A stretch of 64,000 bases of DNA from Vibrio sp. 99-8-1. Its GTDB lineage: Bacteria; Pseudomonadota; Gammaproteobacteria; Enterobacterales; Vibrionaceae. Under the pieces are notes generated by a model. It was not told the DNA's origin. It made no database searches and saw only the letters and a program-made list of their open reading frames with translations. Made by a program: the position numbers and the translations under genes. The stretch covers positions 1 through 64,000 of the forward strand of contig NZ_VTXE01000017.1 of the NCBI RefSeq assembly GCF_013114595.1. Reading direction: 5' to 3'. How positions within the stretch are numbered: position 1 is the stretch's first letter; every line of letters starts with the position of its first letter. This document shows, in pieces, positions 25,810-35,526 of the stretch.

Positions 25810-26166
25810 TTAAAACGATTTTTCTGCGAAGCCTGTTACCACTTCTATCCGCAGTTCTTTACCCAGTTTAGTTAAAGGGTGAACCACAACCAATCCTTTT
25901 ACTCTCTTTTTCAACTTACCTAAATCTGCTTGCTCTTCTTTAGTTAACGCTCTTTGGAACGCCATATCGGACAAGTTTTTGCGATCTTTATTTAGCTCAT
26001 ACTGCTGTTTGTGCTTTAGCTGATTGCGCTTTTTAGTTAGAGACTCAATCTCTTTTTCAAACTGACTAATAATAGCTCTGTCGTTTCTCGACATTGCTGC
26101 CGCCAACTTGCGCTGGTACTTGTCCAGACGATTATTAATCTGTTGAATCTCTTTGCTTATACTCAT
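25810..26166 (-). CDS. yibL: Ribosome-associated-type protein, YibL-like
   Basis: The 118-residue basic protein is a coiled coil over residues 5-70 and ends with MAFQRALTKEEQADLGKLKKRVKGLVVVHPLTKLGKELRIEVVTGFAEKSF. This parallels Escherichia coli YibL (FQRAITKKEQADMGKLKK, VRGLVVVHPMTALGRE, TGFSKTAF). YibL co-purifies with ribosomes; its role is not settled. AAGGTG lies 9 bases before the ATG. It is monocistronic. Confidence 0.85.
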   Translation of the reverse strand: MSISKEIQQINNRLDKYQRKLAAAMSRNDRAIISQFEKEIESLTKKRNQLKHKQQYELNKDRKNLSDMAFQRALTKEEQADLGKLKKRVKGLVVVHPLTKLGKELRIEVVTGFAEKSF

Positions 26167-26438
26167 TATTTTTCACCTTATCAATTTGCCCCACATATCT
26201 ACCATCAATTGCCAATAATTAACACTAATAATTGCAAATAACTGCAACAGCCGTTGAATAAATTGCAAAATCGCTCAGTGCACGCGATTCCGACCTCCAC
26301 TCACAAAAACAGTAAAGATCTTATTGAAAATGCCGATACATATACATGCGATTAGTATAATGTACTAATTTTATAATCATTGTTTATTTATTGACTAAAC
26401 TGATAATAAGATAACAAGTTAACTGTAGGTAAGATGTA

Positions 26439-28103
26439 ATGAATTTAACAATAAAAGCAAGGCTCTATATTTTAGCCATACTCCCCCTACTGATTATTGC
26501 TGTAGGTACTATGTATTTCACTAATGCCGAGTTAAAAAGCTTAAACAATGCGCATATGAACTCGTCTCGTGACGGTATGATGCAGTCCAAGAAAGACGAG
26601 CTTAAATCTTATCTTGATATCGTTGATACTGTATTAACTCCTTTAAAAGCATCGAACGCTTCAAAAGAGAAAGTAATTGCTGAACTGGCAAACATCAAGT
26701 TTGGTGCCAACGGTTATATCTTTGGGTATGACTCACAAGGGGTTCGTGTATTGCTGGGGCAAAGTGATAGTGGTATCGGCAACAACTACTGGACACTTAA
26801 AGATGTAAACGGCTTCTTGTTAATTCAAGATATTGTTAAACAAGGTAAAAATGGCGGCGGCTATACGACCTATTACTTCCCTAAACCGGGCGAGGATGAG
26901 CCTTCACCTAAACTTGCTTACTCCATCTATTTGTCTCAATGGGATATTGTTGTCGGTACCGGTTTTTATATCGATGATGTAGAAACCACCCTATCAGCGA
27001 TGGAAGCGGAATCGCGCTCTCTTGCAGATGGTGCGTTAGTTACTATCGCCATTGCTACCTTAGTTATTGTTATTATTGTTGCGATCTTTGCGGTAATCGT
27101 TAACCAAAGCATTATTCGTCCATTGAACGCTTTTGACCGCTCAATCGCTTCATTCGCTTCCGGTGATGCCGATCTAACTGCGCGTATGGAGGAGTTTTCT
27201 GTTCCTGAATTTACTAAGCTGGGGCACAACTTTAATCAGTTTGTAGCCAGCCTACAGTCTATTATCAAGAACGTCTCTCAAGTGAGTAGCGAAGTGGCCA
27301 ATGAGACCACCAATATGTCAAGTAGAGCAGGTCAAGTAGACGGATTAGCATCTCAGCAGCGAGAAGAGACTGAGCAAGTTGCGACAGCGATGACAGAGAT
27401 GACCACCACTGCGCATGAGATATCTAGCAATGCCACTCAAGCCGCAGAATCTGCCAAAGATGCTGAAGACAACTCTTCGGACGCTATGCGAATTGTTAAC
27501 GCCGCGGCAAGCTCTGTTGAAGCACTTGCCGGTGATGTAGAGCAAGCCAACGAAGTGGTGTCACAGCTGGAAGGTGATGTTCAAAACATTTCCACCTCTC
27601 TTGAAGTGATTCAAGACATTGCAGAGCAAACCAACTTACTTGCTTTGAATGCAGCGATTGAAGCCGCTCGTGCCGGAGAGCAAGGGCGTGGATTTGCCGT
27701 TGTAGCAGATGAAGTTCGTAAACTGGCCAGCCGGACACAAGAGAGCACTCTTGAAATTCATAAGATGATCGAACAGTTGAAAGCGGCGTCAGACGCGGCG
27801 GTAAGCACAATGGATAAGAGTAAGTCCCGTAGTGTTCAAACCGTAGAAGAAGCAAACGCAGCAGCAACCGCTCTGGTTCAAATTCAAGAATCAATTAACG
27901 TGATTATGGATATGAACTCACTCATCGCAACCGCAACCGAAGAACAAAGCCAAGTGGGCAAAGAGATATCTGAAAGAATTGTGGTTATTTCTGATAAGAG
28001 TAGCGAATCTGCTGAGTTGGCAAATGAGAACCGTAATGGCAGTAAACAACTGAACAGTAAAGCTCAAGAGTTATCTGAACTGGTAGGTCGCTTTACAGTG
28101 TAA
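26439..28103 (+). CDS. Methyl-accepting chemotaxis protein with single Cache domain
   Basis: The 554-residue receptor has a membrane helix at 7-27 and a periplasmic sCache_2-type domain (about 35-190, with [17 protein letters not shown] and [19 protein letters not shown]). A second helix (about 195-222), a HAMP domain ([27 protein letters not shown]) and a long signalling hairpin follow, with the conserved tip [37 protein letters not shown] split over about 390-425. It should relay a small-molecule signal to CheW/CheA. The C-terminus lacks the NWETF-type tether for CheR/CheB. The last codons and stop lie inside a parS2 site (28092-28104). Confidence 0.93.
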   Translation: MNLTIKARLYILAILPLLIIAVGTMYFTNAELKSLNNAHMNSSRDGMMQSKKDELKSYLDIVDTVLTPLKASNASKEKVIAELANIKFGANGYIFGYDSQGVRVLLGQSDSGIGNNYWTLKDVNGFLLIQDIVKQGKNGGGYTTYYFPKPGEDEPSPKLAYSIYLSQWDIVVGTGFYIDDVETTLSAMEAESRSLADGALVTIAIATLVIVIIVAIFAVIVNQSIIRPLNAFDRSIASFASGDADLTARMEEFSVPEFTKLGHNFNQFVASLQSIIKNVSQVSSEVANETTNMSSRAGQVDGLASQQREETEQVATAMTEMTTTAHEISSNATQAAESAKDAEDNSSDAMRIVNAAASSVEALAGDVEQANEVVSQLEGDVQNISTSLEVIQDIAEQTNLLALNAAIEAARAGEQGRGFAVVADEVRKLASRTQESTLEIHKMIEQLKAASDAAVSTMDKSKSRSVQTVEEANAAATALVQIQESINVIMDMNSLIATATEEQSQVGKEISERIVVISDKSSESAELANENRNGSKQLNSKAQELSELVGRFTV

Positions 28104-28104
28104 A
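28092..28104. promoter_or_regulatory. parS2 site (ParB2 binding palindrome)
   Basis: TTTACAGTGTAAA matches the published Vibrio chromosome II parS2 consensus TTTACA-N-TGTAAA exactly. It overlaps the last codons and TAA of the chemoreceptor gene, about 25 kb from ori2. Confidence 0.85.
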
Positions 28105-28111
28105 CCCGTAT

Positions 28112-28139
28112 TAAGGAGTGTCTGAAAAGGCACTCCTTA
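28112..28139 (+). terminator. Hairpin after the chemoreceptor gene
   Basis: TAAGGAGTG (28112-28120) pairs with CACTCCTTA (28131-28139). It is followed by CATTCTCTAT and not a T run, so it is a probable but weak terminator. The remaining bases to 28368 show nothing I can name. Confidence 0.5.
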
Positions 28140-28368
28140 CATTCTCTATAGCCGTTTCGACCCTTCAGCTCTTTTCCCTTTACTTCACTAAATCTCACAT
28201 CGTCATTGGCTATTAGGCTGGCACGCTTATTCTATCTAACACATCTATCCGTCTCTATTCGACCATTAACAATGGATTAGCAGTAATACGTTTTTGATAG
28301 CCTAAATGTAAAAAATCCAGATATAAATATCTGGATTTTAAAAGAGAGAATAATAAATAATAGTGTTT

Positions 28369-28614
28369 TTAAACGACGCCGATCTGAGTAGAGGTCGTCA
28401 TTGGTTTCACGGGAGCTTCCTGCTTTATGTTCTGAGAGTTGCAACCTCGGCAAAAATACCTAGGTTCCATATCATAGTAATGATTCCCTTTGGCCACGTG
28501 ACTGAAAAACTGACTGAATTTTTGCACAATTGAACTAGGAACGTCTTGGCGTCGGCACATAAGTGACTTATGTGGTGTCATCTTTTTACAATTGTCGCAA
28601 AATATATCTGGCAT
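28369..28614 (-). CDS. Small zinc-finger-like protein of unknown function
   Basis: The 81-residue product starts MPDIFCDNCKKMTPHKSLMC and has a second pair at YFCRGCNSQ, giving a CxxC-N37-CxxC arrangement typical of a structural zinc ribbon, plus a third lone Cys. I do not recognise the family. The ATG at 28614 has AAGGGA 6 bases upstream; the longer frame from 28671 lacks such a site. It is monocistronic. Confidence 0.55.
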   Translation of the reverse strand: MPDIFCDNCKKMTPHKSLMCRRQDVPSSIVQKFSQFFSHVAKGNHYYDMEPRYFCRGCNSQNIKQEAPVKPMTTSTQIGVV

Positions 28615-28772
28615 AAGAAATCCCTTATCACTCACTACACTATTTAGACGATTTGTCGAAAATCTGGCCAATAATAATATGATTTACATAAAAGTCTGCT
28701 ATCGATCCCAAATAACCCAATAAAACTTTAACACTATTTTTCAAATATCCGAGTAACCTCACAAAAAAAGGG

Positions 28773-28803
28773 TGCGGCTTACGCCAACACCCTAATTTAT
28801 AAG
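28773..28803 (-). terminator. Terminator after putP
   Basis: AGGGTG (28779-28784) pairs with CACCCT (28798-28803), with an inner GGC/GCC pairing. On the minus strand the stem is followed by eight T, from the A run on plus at 28773-28779. Confidence 0.75.
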
Positions 28804-28824
28804 ACAGTTTCTTTGACAGAACTA

Positions 28825-30318
28825 TCAGTCTAATTCAACAAGCAGTTTCTCATACTTCTTATGTTGTTCTGCCACTTTCGTATCAACATCTTTAGAAAGT
28901 AAGCTAATGCCAACAATTGCAATGGTAGAGAAAATGATTCCCGGTACGATTTCGTAAACGTCGAACCAACCACCAGAGAGTTGTTTCCAAACAACAATGG
29001 TAATGCCACCGACCACAATACCCGCTAAAGCACCGTTACGGGTCATACGTGACCAGTACAGACTCAACAGGATTGCAGGGCCAAATGCCGCACCAAACCC
29101 AGCCCATGCATAAGAAACCAATCCTAGAACTGAACTGTCAGGATTAATCGCTAGTACCAAGGCAAAAATAGAGATCAGTACCACACCGATACGACCAATC
29201 TTAACCACCTCTTCTGATGATGCATCAGGTCTGAAGACTTGTTTATAGAAATCCTCAGCCAACGCAGACGAAGAGACCAGAAGCTGAGAATCAGCCGTAC
29301 TCATGATTGCAGCCAGAATCGCCGCTAACAAAATACCGGCGATAACTGGGTGGAACATCGCGTTAACCAGCACCATAAAGATCTTCTCACCATCAGCAAG
29401 TTGACCACCTTGAGTATTGGTTACGTAAACTAAACCGACCAAACCGACTAGCATCGCACCTGCCATAGAAAGTGCAGACCAGATTACCGCGATACGACGT
29501 GCGGTTGCTAAATCTTTATTGCTTCTTGACGCTTTGAAACGAGCTAATATATGAGGTTGACCAAAATAGCCTAATCCCCACGCCACTAAGGAGATAATGG
29601 CAATAGCAGACAATGGCTCACCTTTTGAATCATCCCAAAATGTCATCAAATCAGGGTTGATAGCAATAAGATCAGATTCTAGTTGGCTAAAGCCTCCATT
29701 CATAGCAGCAATTGGTACTATCATTAGCGCCGCAGCCATTAATAGACCTTGCACTAAATCCGTCCAAGATACCGCTAAAAAGCCACCAAATAAGGTATAG
29801 GAAACCACACATACTGCGCCAATAATCACCGCAATGCTGTAGTCTAAGCCAAACACTGTTTCGAACAATTTACCGCCTGCAACTAGACCAGAACTGGTAT
29901 AGAAAAGGAAGAACAACAATATGAAGAAAGCAGAGATTGTTTGAATTAGCTTAGAGTTGTCATTAAATCGACGAGCTAAAAATTCAGGAATGGTTAGCGA
30001 GTCCGTAGCGATACTGTACGTTCTTAAACGCTTAGCACTAAATAACCAGTTAGCCCATGTTCCAATTAGCAATCCACCAGCTAACCAAAATGCTTCAATA
30101 CCTGCCGCATAAGCGTAACCTGGAAGTCCAAGTAATAGCCAACCACTCATATCCGACGCACCAGCAGATAACGCTGAAGGCCATGGACCTAGTGAACGGC
30201 CACCAAGAAAATAATCACTAGAACTCGACGTCCTTAAAAATGCGACATATCCAATTGCCAGCATCATGATTAGATAAGCAACAAACGTTGCTGTAATAGC
30301 AAAGCTATTCTCGATCAT
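28825..30318 (-). CDS. putP: Sodium/proline symporter PutP
   Basis: The 497-residue, 13-helix sodium:solute symporter has the PutP pattern: SSSDYFLGGRSLGPWPSALSAGASDMSGWLLLGLPG (residues about 32-67, the sodium and substrate helices), IIGAVCVVSYTLFGGFLAVSWTD and AAIMSTADSQLLVSSS. It imports L-proline with sodium for use by PutA encoded just upstream. The gap of 65 bases to the putA C-terminal gene holds a hairpin that could set relative expression. Confidence 0.93.
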   Translation of the reverse strand: MIENSFAITATFVAYLIMMLAIGYVAFLRTSSSSDYFLGGRSLGPWPSALSAGASDMSGWLLLGLPGYAYAAGIEAFWLAGGLLIGTWANWLFSAKRLRTYSIATDSLTIPEFLARRFNDNSKLIQTISAFFILLFFLFYTSSGLVAGGKLFETVFGLDYSIAVIIGAVCVVSYTLFGGFLAVSWTDLVQGLLMAAALMIVPIAAMNGGFSQLESDLIAINPDLMTFWDDSKGEPLSAIAIISLVAWGLGYFGQPHILARFKASRSNKDLATARRIAVIWSALSMAGAMLVGLVGLVYVTNTQGGQLADGEKIFMVLVNAMFHPVIAGILLAAILAAIMSTADSQLLVSSSALAEDFYKQVFRPDASSEEVVKIGRIGVVLISIFALVLAINPDSSVLGLVSYAWAGFGAAFGPAILLSLYWSRMTRNGALAGIVVGGITIVVWKQLSGGWFDVYEIVPGIIFSTIAIVGISLLSKDVDTKVAEQHKKYEKLLVELD

Positions 30319-30344
30319 TAAAAATATCCTCTATATTTATCATT

Positions 30345-30375
30345 TTCCTTTCCCCAAATCCTTTGAGGAAAGGAA
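30345..30375. terminator. Intercistronic hairpin between the split-PutA gene and putP
   Basis: TTCCTTTCC (30345-30353) pairs with GGAAAGGAA (30367-30375) around a 13-base loop. No T tract follows on the minus strand, so it more likely protects or partly attenuates the transcript than ends it. Confidence 0.45.
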
Positions 30376-30383
30376 TATATGGC

Positions 30384-31073
30384 TTAGTGCCCATCACTAC
30401 CCAATTCGAGCAGAGTGGCATTTCCACCTACCGCAGTAATATTAATGGTGCGGGTACGTTCCGTAATAAAACGAAGCACCAACTTAGGGTCTTGAGATTG
30501 CGGTAACGCCTCAAGATCCGTTTCAGAAACCAGCGCAGTAATTGCACCAGAACGTAATGCAAGCTTCTTGTTATAACCAAGAACATCTTGCTCACTACCA
30601 ACAAAGGCAAAGTTACGAATATCTTCTTCCAGCAAATCATTTCCGCATTCAAAAGAAACACATTGCACTAAGTTAGTTGGTAAATTTGCTTGATCTAATG
30701 CCGTCGACAGAGTCTCAAGTAAAGAGGGGTTGTCGCAGCAAACAATAATACTGTTTCCCGCGGCCAACATAGCAGCAAGCAGAGCGCCGACCGCTTTCTC
30801 ACTGTTTTCGTGCTCAGAGTCAACAACCAATACCGCAACGCCTCGACCTGCGGTATACAGTTCATTTGTCTCCCCGGTAGGGCCGGGCAAGTTATGTACA
30901 TAACCTACTGTTTGCTTACTGCACACCATCTGATATTGAAATGCATCTTGAAAGCCACCCTTCAATTTGGATTCCAGAGAAAGTAAATACTCACTTTTTT
31001 CATCAAATGACAAAAGATTCCACTCTTCCCATACAGAAAAAGCGTTAGAGAAATAAGGTTTAGTCATGCTCAT
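30384..31073 (-). CDS. Separate PutA C-terminal (aldehyde-dehydrogenase-like) domain protein
   Basis: This 229-residue protein resembles the C-terminal domain found only in long PutA proteins: LPGPTGETNELYTAGRGVAVLVVDSE (compare GPTGERN in Escherichia coli PutA) and RTRTINITAVGGNATLLELG (compare NTTAAGGNASLMTIG). It has no catalytic cysteine or glutamate set of its own. Its ATG shares one base with the putA stop (TAATG), so the two are coupled. In long PutA this domain caps the active-site tunnel used for channelling the pyrroline-carboxylate intermediate. I infer it acts in trans here. Databases may label it pyrroline-5-carboxylate dehydrogenase. Confidence 0.75.
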   Translation of the reverse strand: MSMTKPYFSNAFSVWEEWNLLSFDEKSEYLLSLESKLKGGFQDAFQYQMVCSKQTVGYVHNLPGPTGETNELYTAGRGVAVLVVDSEHENSEKAVGALLAAMLAAGNSIIVCCDNPSLLETLSTALDQANLPTNLVQCVSFECGNDLLEEDIRNFAFVGSEQDVLGYNKKLALRSGAITALVSETDLEALPQSQDPKLVLRFITERTRTINITAVGGNATLLELGSDGH

Positions 31074-34000
31074 TACGCTTGTCCTCTTTGATAACTAGCT
31101 TGAGTAAATCTATACAGATAGTGTGGTCCGCCTGCTTTTGGCCCGGTACCAGATAAACCCTGTCCACCGAATGGTTGAACACCTACAACAGCACCAACTT
31201 GATCTCGGTTGATATAGCAGTTACCAACTCGGGCTGTTTTTTCGATCTGACGGTAGGTCGTTTCGTTTCGGCTATGAACGCCCATCGTTAACCCATAGCC
31301 AGTACGATTAATTTGCTCGATCACATCAGATAATTGTGAAGCTTTGAATCTCACGATGTGCAATATCGGCCCAAAATGCTCTTGCTCAAGAACCGAAATA
31401 TCACTTATTTCAAATGCCGTTGGTGGAACAAAGTCCCCCTTCTGACACTCTTCATCTAGCGGCAATGTTTTTATTAATGTCTGACTTGAACTCATCCGTT
31501 CAATATGAGCCAGCAACTTCTGCTTTGCAGCCTTGTCAATGACTGGCCCAACATCGGTTTTATGCAAATAAGGTAAACCAACCGATAGCTCGCTCATTGC
31601 CCCATCAATTAAAGCGATAATTCTTTCTGCAATGTCTTCTTGTACAAAAAGAACTCGAAGAGCAGAACATCGTTGGCCGGCAGAGGCAAATGCAGAGCGA
31701 ATAACATCTCGAACAACCTGTTCAGGTAAGGCAGTGCTGTCAACAATCATGGCATTTTGCCCGCCTGTTTCAGCAATAAATGGCACAGGAGCAGCGTTAC
31801 GCTCAGCAAGTGATCGATTTACTCGATGAGCAGTCTCGGTTGAGCCGGTAAATGCCACACCAGCAATGGAAGGATGAGAAGTTAATGCCGCGCCAATCTC
31901 TGCTCCTTTACCCGGCAGCAATTGCACTACACCGTCAGGGAATTTCGCTTGCTTAATTAGCTCGAACACTCGAGCGGCAATTAAACAGGTCTGTTCAGCA
32001 GGTTTAGCTATAACCGTATTGCCAGCCATCAATGCTGCACTTATCTGTCCAAGGAAAATCGCCAATGGGAAGTTCCAAGGGCTAATGCAAACAAAGACAC
32101 CTCTGCCCTGTCGCGTAACACGGTAAGAACCACCAGAAAAGCCTTGAATATCTTGGCTGGCAAATAGCTCGCTCTGGCTAGCGTAGTATCGACAAAAGTC
32201 CACCGCTTCTCGAACTTCGTCAATACCATCATGAATTGTTTTTCCAGCCTCTTTATGGCAAATCGCCACAAATTCCGCCAGATTTTCCTCCAGTAAGTCG
32301 GCCAAAGTGTTGAGATAATGACTTCTCTCACCAGCCGGCAGCCCTTGCCAGTTACCGAAAGCATGCTCAGCGACGTCAATTGCTTCGGAAACATGATCAA
32401 GGCGAGCAAACATGACATTTCCCACCTCGATGCTTCTGTCATACGGAGCAGTAATGCGTTCGGCTGTCTGCTCTTGCTTGATCATGCTTTGGTAGAGTGG
32501 CTGACCATTTATTACAGGGCCAGCGGTCCAGATACGCTCTAAGTGAGTGTTTACTTCTGTTTCAAAGCTTTCTAACTCACTATCTATATCGACATTGATG
32601 CCATAGGAGTTTTTTCGGTCTGAAAAGATATCAAGAGGTAACGGGATCTTATTATTATGCAGCGATTCACAATTGAGCAGCATGTCAACTGGGTGCTCAG
32701 TTAGAGTCTCGACAGGACATCTAGCATCCACCAATCGATGGACAAACGAGCTGTTTGCACCATTCTCAAGTAATCGACGCACAAGATACGGAAGCAAATC
32801 TTTATGGTTACCAACCGGCGCATAGATACGAACATTGGCTTTATAGGCTTCCATGGCATGGTTATATAAAGACTCTCCCATACCATGCAGACGCTGGAAC
32901 TCGAAATCATTATGGCTGCTCATTACCGCGATGGAGGTAACGGTTTGAGCATTGTGGCTAGCAAATTGAGGATAGATGTTGCCACGAACCGACTGGCTTA
33001 ATAGAAACCTTGCACAAGCAAGATAAGCGACATCTGTCGCCTCTTTACGAGTAAAGACCGAATAGTTGTGGTAACCGCTCTGTTGCGCCCACTTGATTTC
33101 ACTATCCCAGTAAGCGCCTTTCACTAAGCGTAAAGGGATCAAATCCCCCTGCTGTTTCGCTAATGCCGTCAGCCATACCAACACAGGTAATGCTCGTTTT
33201 GAATACGACTGCACTACCAAACCAAATTTTCCCCAGCCTTTTATTTCTGGGCTTTGATAAAGCTTTTTAAATAGACGTAAAGAGAGTTCAAGTCTATCCA
33301 TCTCTTCGGCATCTATAGTAATCGCAACATCTAACTCTCTTGCTCTCTTGGCTAGACCAATCAAAGTGGCATACAGCTCAGACATCACTCTCTGCTCATT
33401 CGCCACTTCATACCGAGGATGCAATGCGGAAAGTTTTATTGAAATCGACGAGGTTGCAAGATCTTTGTCGCGATTCTGGCTACCTATCGCTTCAATAGCA
33501 GTAAGGTAGTCGCGATAGTATTTTTTTGCATCAGCCGTCGTCAGCGCCGCTTCACCCAACATATCAAAGGAGTAGTCATAGCCTTTTTCTTGCTGAGAAC
33601 TGCCGTTCTTCTGTGCTTCTTCAATGGTGCGTCCGAGAACAAACTGGTGCCCCATTATTTTCATCGCTTGATGCATCGCTTGACGAATAACTGGCTCGGA
33701 CATCTTATTTACTAAGCGAGACACCGCTTGGTTAGGGGTGGGTTTTTCTTGATCTGAAAGACCGACAACTTTCCCCGTTAACATTAATCCCCACGTAGAG
33801 GCATTGACAAAAACAGAGTCTGAATTTTTTAAATGAGATTTCCAATCCGCGACACTTAACTTATCTCGAATAAGCGCGTCGGCAGTTGCACTATCAGGAA
33901 TACGCATTAACGCTTCAGCTAAGCACATTAACAAGATACCTTCTTGAGTATCTAGGCTATATTCCAGAAGCAAGGCATCTATCATTTGGATAGATTTTTT

Positions 34001-34201
34001 ATCTGCTCGAATAGATTGAATTAGACTGGTGGTCTTTTTTTCAATTTCAGTCTTTTCCATTACCGAAGGTGTAGCTAATGGAATAAGTTGATTTAACCAT
34101 TTCGATTCATCGACCATATACAATGGCGAGATCAGTGACCAAAGCTCATCGAGAGGCTTCTCAATAAAGTCTGGTCTAAGCACATCTGATGCTGTGAACA
34201 T
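31073..34201 (-). CDS. putA: Bifunctional proline dehydrogenase / pyrroline-5-carboxylate dehydrogenase PutA
   Basis: The 1042-residue enzyme oxidises proline to glutamate. A FAD-dependent proline dehydrogenase barrel spans about 200-480 (KLSALHPRYE, RLVKGAYWDSEIKWAQ, RRLLENGANSSFVHRL). An aldehyde dehydrogenase domain spans about 560-1035 with the catalytic SAGQRCSALRVLF (Cys845) and FIAETGGQNAMIV. It lacks the N-terminal ribbon-helix-helix of Escherichia coli PutA, so it should not repress its own gene, and its C-terminal domain is a separate downstream gene. An AraC-type regulator gene lies upstream on the same strand. Confidence 0.95.
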   Translation of the reverse strand: MFTASDVLRPDFIEKPLDELWSLISPLYMVDESKWLNQLIPLATPSVMEKTEIEKKTTSLIQSIRADKKSIQMIDALLLEYSLDTQEGILLMCLAEALMRIPDSATADALIRDKLSVADWKSHLKNSDSVFVNASTWGLMLTGKVVGLSDQEKPTPNQAVSRLVNKMSEPVIRQAMHQAMKIMGHQFVLGRTIEEAQKNGSSQQEKGYDYSFDMLGEAALTTADAKKYYRDYLTAIEAIGSQNRDKDLATSSISIKLSALHPRYEVANEQRVMSELYATLIGLAKRARELDVAITIDAEEMDRLELSLRLFKKLYQSPEIKGWGKFGLVVQSYSKRALPVLVWLTALAKQQGDLIPLRLVKGAYWDSEIKWAQQSGYHNYSVFTRKEATDVAYLACARFLLSQSVRGNIYPQFASHNAQTVTSIAVMSSHNDFEFQRLHGMGESLYNHAMEAYKANVRIYAPVGNHKDLLPYLVRRLLENGANSSFVHRLVDARCPVETLTEHPVDMLLNCESLHNNKIPLPLDIFSDRKNSYGINVDIDSELESFETEVNTHLERIWTAGPVINGQPLYQSMIKQEQTAERITAPYDRSIEVGNVMFARLDHVSEAIDVAEHAFGNWQGLPAGERSHYLNTLADLLEENLAEFVAICHKEAGKTIHDGIDEVREAVDFCRYYASQSELFASQDIQGFSGGSYRVTRQGRGVFVCISPWNFPLAIFLGQISAALMAGNTVIAKPAEQTCLIAARVFELIKQAKFPDGVVQLLPGKGAEIGAALTSHPSIAGVAFTGSTETAHRVNRSLAERNAAPVPFIAETGGQNAMIVDSTALPEQVVRDVIRSAFASAGQRCSALRVLFVQEDIAERIIALIDGAMSELSVGLPYLHKTDVGPVIDKAAKQKLLAHIERMSSSQTLIKTLPLDEECQKGDFVPPTAFEISDISVLEQEHFGPILHIVRFKASQLSDVIEQINRTGYGLTMGVHSRNETTYRQIEKTARVGNCYINRDQVGAVVGVQPFGGQGLSGTGPKAGGPHYLYRFTQASYQRGQA

Positions 34202-34375
34202 GCGTTTTCCTCAATCTCAATTCCTGATCAATTCAGGATTCCCTTACAATGGCGAGCAGTGTATTTTGAGCCTGAGAAGGATAGTTGTCAAAAACTCCTG
34301 TTTTTTTGTGAAAAACTTGGTTTTGTAACAATTTTCAAACAATATCACGCAATAGTTTTAATATGGATTAACGTT

Positions 34376-35224
34376 TTATTTCGAAAAATAACGTTTTTTA
34401 TACTGAGAAGGGGATAAACCTTGAAGGCGAGAAAAAGCGTGGGTAAACGTACTTTGACCTGTAAATCCGGTTAAATCGGCGATATGGCTTAAACTCAATT
34501 TACCTTGTTCGATGAGCGTTTTCGCCATATCAATTCTTTTGGTCAATACATACTGATGGGGCGTAATACCCGATTGTTCTTTAAACAGAGTATGAAACTG
34601 GCTCTCACCCAAGAAAACACTTCCCGCCAGTTGTAAAACGGAAATCTTCTTACTGATGTGGGTTTCAATATAACGGTCAATAACGTCCAAATCGATTCTC
34701 TGCTCTCGACAATCAGAAGAGAATGAAGAGATATGGCGGTGCAGTAACGCCAAAATAGTGTCATTACAGGCACGACTAAGCAGCAGATCATCAGGACTGG
34801 TTTGCATCTCCATCACTAACATCTGAATTAACTGACGAATTTGAGAATCTAACTGAAAATAGATATCGGTATGAGCGAGCTCATTTAATTTGGTTAACAG
34901 CAATGGACTATCATCGGTCACTTGTGGCAGGTTCAGTACCAAAATGTCTGAAGAACCAATCACACCACCAAAAGCGTGATCGGTAAAGGCAGTCACAACA
35001 CAACCTTGCCCCGGTCCAATCAAGTTCCCTACACCACTTACATCAAACTCAGCTTGCCCTTTTAAACCAATCACAATTTGTGTGTAACTGTGATCATGAC
35101 AATCCATATGTGATGGCAAAGTAATCAACTCAGCGGGTTTGGGTAGCAATACGCCATTTATCGTCGATTGTTTTGTTGCAGCCATAAGCGGTGATAAACC
35201 ATAGTTTAGGAAAAACAGAACCAT
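34376..35224 (-). CDS. AraC-family regulator, probable activator of the put genes
   Basis: The 282-residue protein has an N-terminal cupin-like sensor (LPSHMDCHDHSYTQIVIGLKGQAEFDV, a His-containing strand) and a C-terminal AraC domain (ISVLQLAGSVFLGESQFHTLFKEQSGITPHQYV; LSHIADLTGFTGQSTFTHAFSR). It sits 175 bases upstream of putA in the same direction. Since this PutA has no DNA-binding domain, a separate activator is needed and this is the obvious candidate; that is inference from position. The start could also be the internal ATG at 35182, and neither has a clear ribosome-binding site. Confidence 0.82.
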   Translation of the reverse strand: MVLFFLNYGLSPLMAATKQSTINGVLLPKPAELITLPSHMDCHDHSYTQIVIGLKGQAEFDVSGVGNLIGPGQGCVVTAFTDHAFGGVIGSSDILVLNLPQVTDDSPLLLTKLNELAHTDIYFQLDSQIRQLIQMLVMEMQTSPDDLLLSRACNDTILALLHRHISSFSSDCREQRIDLDVIDRYIETHISKKISVLQLAGSVFLGESQFHTLFKEQSGITPHQYVLTKRIDMAKTLIEQGKLSLSHIADLTGFTGQSTFTHAFSRLQGLSPSQYKKRYFSK

Positions 35225-35526
35225 TTTACTTCTGCTTGTCTATTGGAGTCAAAAAGCGGCTAAGGTGTTAAAAGTAAACGGAACAATGATCAAGTGCACA
35301 TAAATTACGGTCAATGCTTGCCCAATTACCTCGATAAGCGTTAATTGGTATCTTAATGAAATTTGTTTCTCTACAGCTCAAAATGAGATATTTTTTTCAA
35401 ACTTAAATGGTGAATGATGGTATGCTCACTGTTTAAAATTTTTGTCACTCTATCTTTTTACTGAGTGATTCACGGATTATTAATATAATTCTTTGAGTAT
35501 CAAATAAAATATTATTGCAGGGACCT
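35225..35526. other. Intergenic region between the AraC gene and the first PEGA gene
   Basis: This 302-base, AT-rich stretch should hold two divergent promoters. It contains ATGATCAAGTGC at 35286, which looks like an RctB 12-mer but is isolated. I see no hairpin or repeat of note. Confidence 0.4.
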
